NCBI GenBank assembly: GCA_044432945.1
Contig: JAWXUD010000041.1
Location: forward strand, 1 to 12,643
Length of the DNA stretch: 12,643 bases
Direction of reading: 5' to 3'
Source of the DNA: JAWXUD01 sp044432945
Lineage (GTDB): Bacteria; Cyanobacteriota; Vampirovibrionia; Gastranaerophilales; Gastranaerophilaceae
Positions 12,522 to 12,643 of this stretch are shown piece after piece. The translations under genes were made by a program, and so were the position numbers. Under the pieces are notes generated by a model that did no database searches, was not told the origin of the DNA, and worked only from the letters and a program-made list of their open reading frames with translations. Within the stretch, counting starts at the first letter, position 1; each line of letters begins with the position of its first letter.

Positions 12522-12643
12522 ATGAAAATAAATTCAATCAACTCATATAACCAAAACAAAAACTCTTCAATTTCTAAATCACAAAACAAACAGAATTTCG
12601 GATTAAGAATTTCGCCTGAAGTTGAACACGACATATACCAAGC
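12522..12643 (+). CDS. N-terminus of an unrecognised protein with a QNFG motif, cut by window edge
   Basis: Forty complete codons are visible. The start has AAGG (12513-12516) 5 bases before the ATG and a TATAAT box upstream. The first 23 residues are a low-complexity run of Asn, Ser, Lys and Gln; there is no hydrophobic core, so it is not a signal peptide. QNFGLRISPEVE follows (24-35). From memory, many hypothetical proteins of Gastranaerophilales start with such an Asn/Ser-rich stretch ending in NFG, but I cannot verify this here. The continuation is outside the window, so no function can be given. The frame is open to the end. Confidence 0.7.
   Translation, partial: MKINSINSYNQNKNSSISKSQNKQNFGLRISPEVEHDIYQ

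Overview
The window is AT-rich, densely packed bacterial DNA. It most likely comes from a non-photosynthetic relative of cyanobacteria (Vampirovibrionia/Melainabacteria, probably the gut order Gastranaerophilales). Three things point there: a DUF561/Ycf23 gene, a family otherwise best known from cyanobacteria and plastids; large prepilin-like proteins carrying an A|FTLAEV cleavage signal; and a truncated gene at the right edge whose product starts with a low-complexity Asn/Ser stretch followed by QNFG. This placement is inference, because no marker RNA gene lies in the window.

Positions 1-4444 hold two paralogous, cysteine-rich type IV pilin-like genes, both on the minus strand. One is cut by the left window edge and the other is complete (3067-4152). 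Each is divergent from a very small DNA-binding protein, an XRE-type HTH (1147-1350) for the first and a ribbon-helix-helix protein (4280-4444) for the second. Each shared intergenic region carries a perfect palindrome. Between the two modules lie the Ycf23-like gene (minus) and an exported PDZ-less trypsin-like protease (plus), which are divergent from each other across a Fur-family-like inverted repeat. The first pilin gene has a GC-rich insert that adds 60 in-frame codons between its ribosome binding site and the prepilin signal.

Positions 4514-6230 (plus) are metabolic and envelope genes: a branched-chain amino acid aminotransferase with a strong terminator, then a lone MlaE-type ABC permease whose Shine-Dalgarno touches that terminator's T-run.

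Positions 6245-12060 (minus) read, in transcription order, as follows. First is a bifunctional RelA/SpoT (p)ppGpp enzyme. Then comes a soluble hybrid histidine kinase with a degenerate N-terminal receiver. After it is a CheY-like single-domain response regulator with its own extended -10 promoter, translationally packed against a shortened PilB/GspE-like ATPase whose Walker B/Asp box is altered. The last three look like a signalling cluster, perhaps acting on type IV pilus or pseudopilus function.

Positions 12136-12643 (plus) hold a DUF167/YggU-family gene and the start of an unrecognised gene. Several genes (the XRE regulator, relA and the kinase) lack a Shine-Dalgarno but have a -10-like box 6-9 bases before the ATG, suggesting leaderless transcripts. 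No tRNA, rRNA, CRISPR or insertion sequence was seen, and no gap without a gene exceeds 300 bases.
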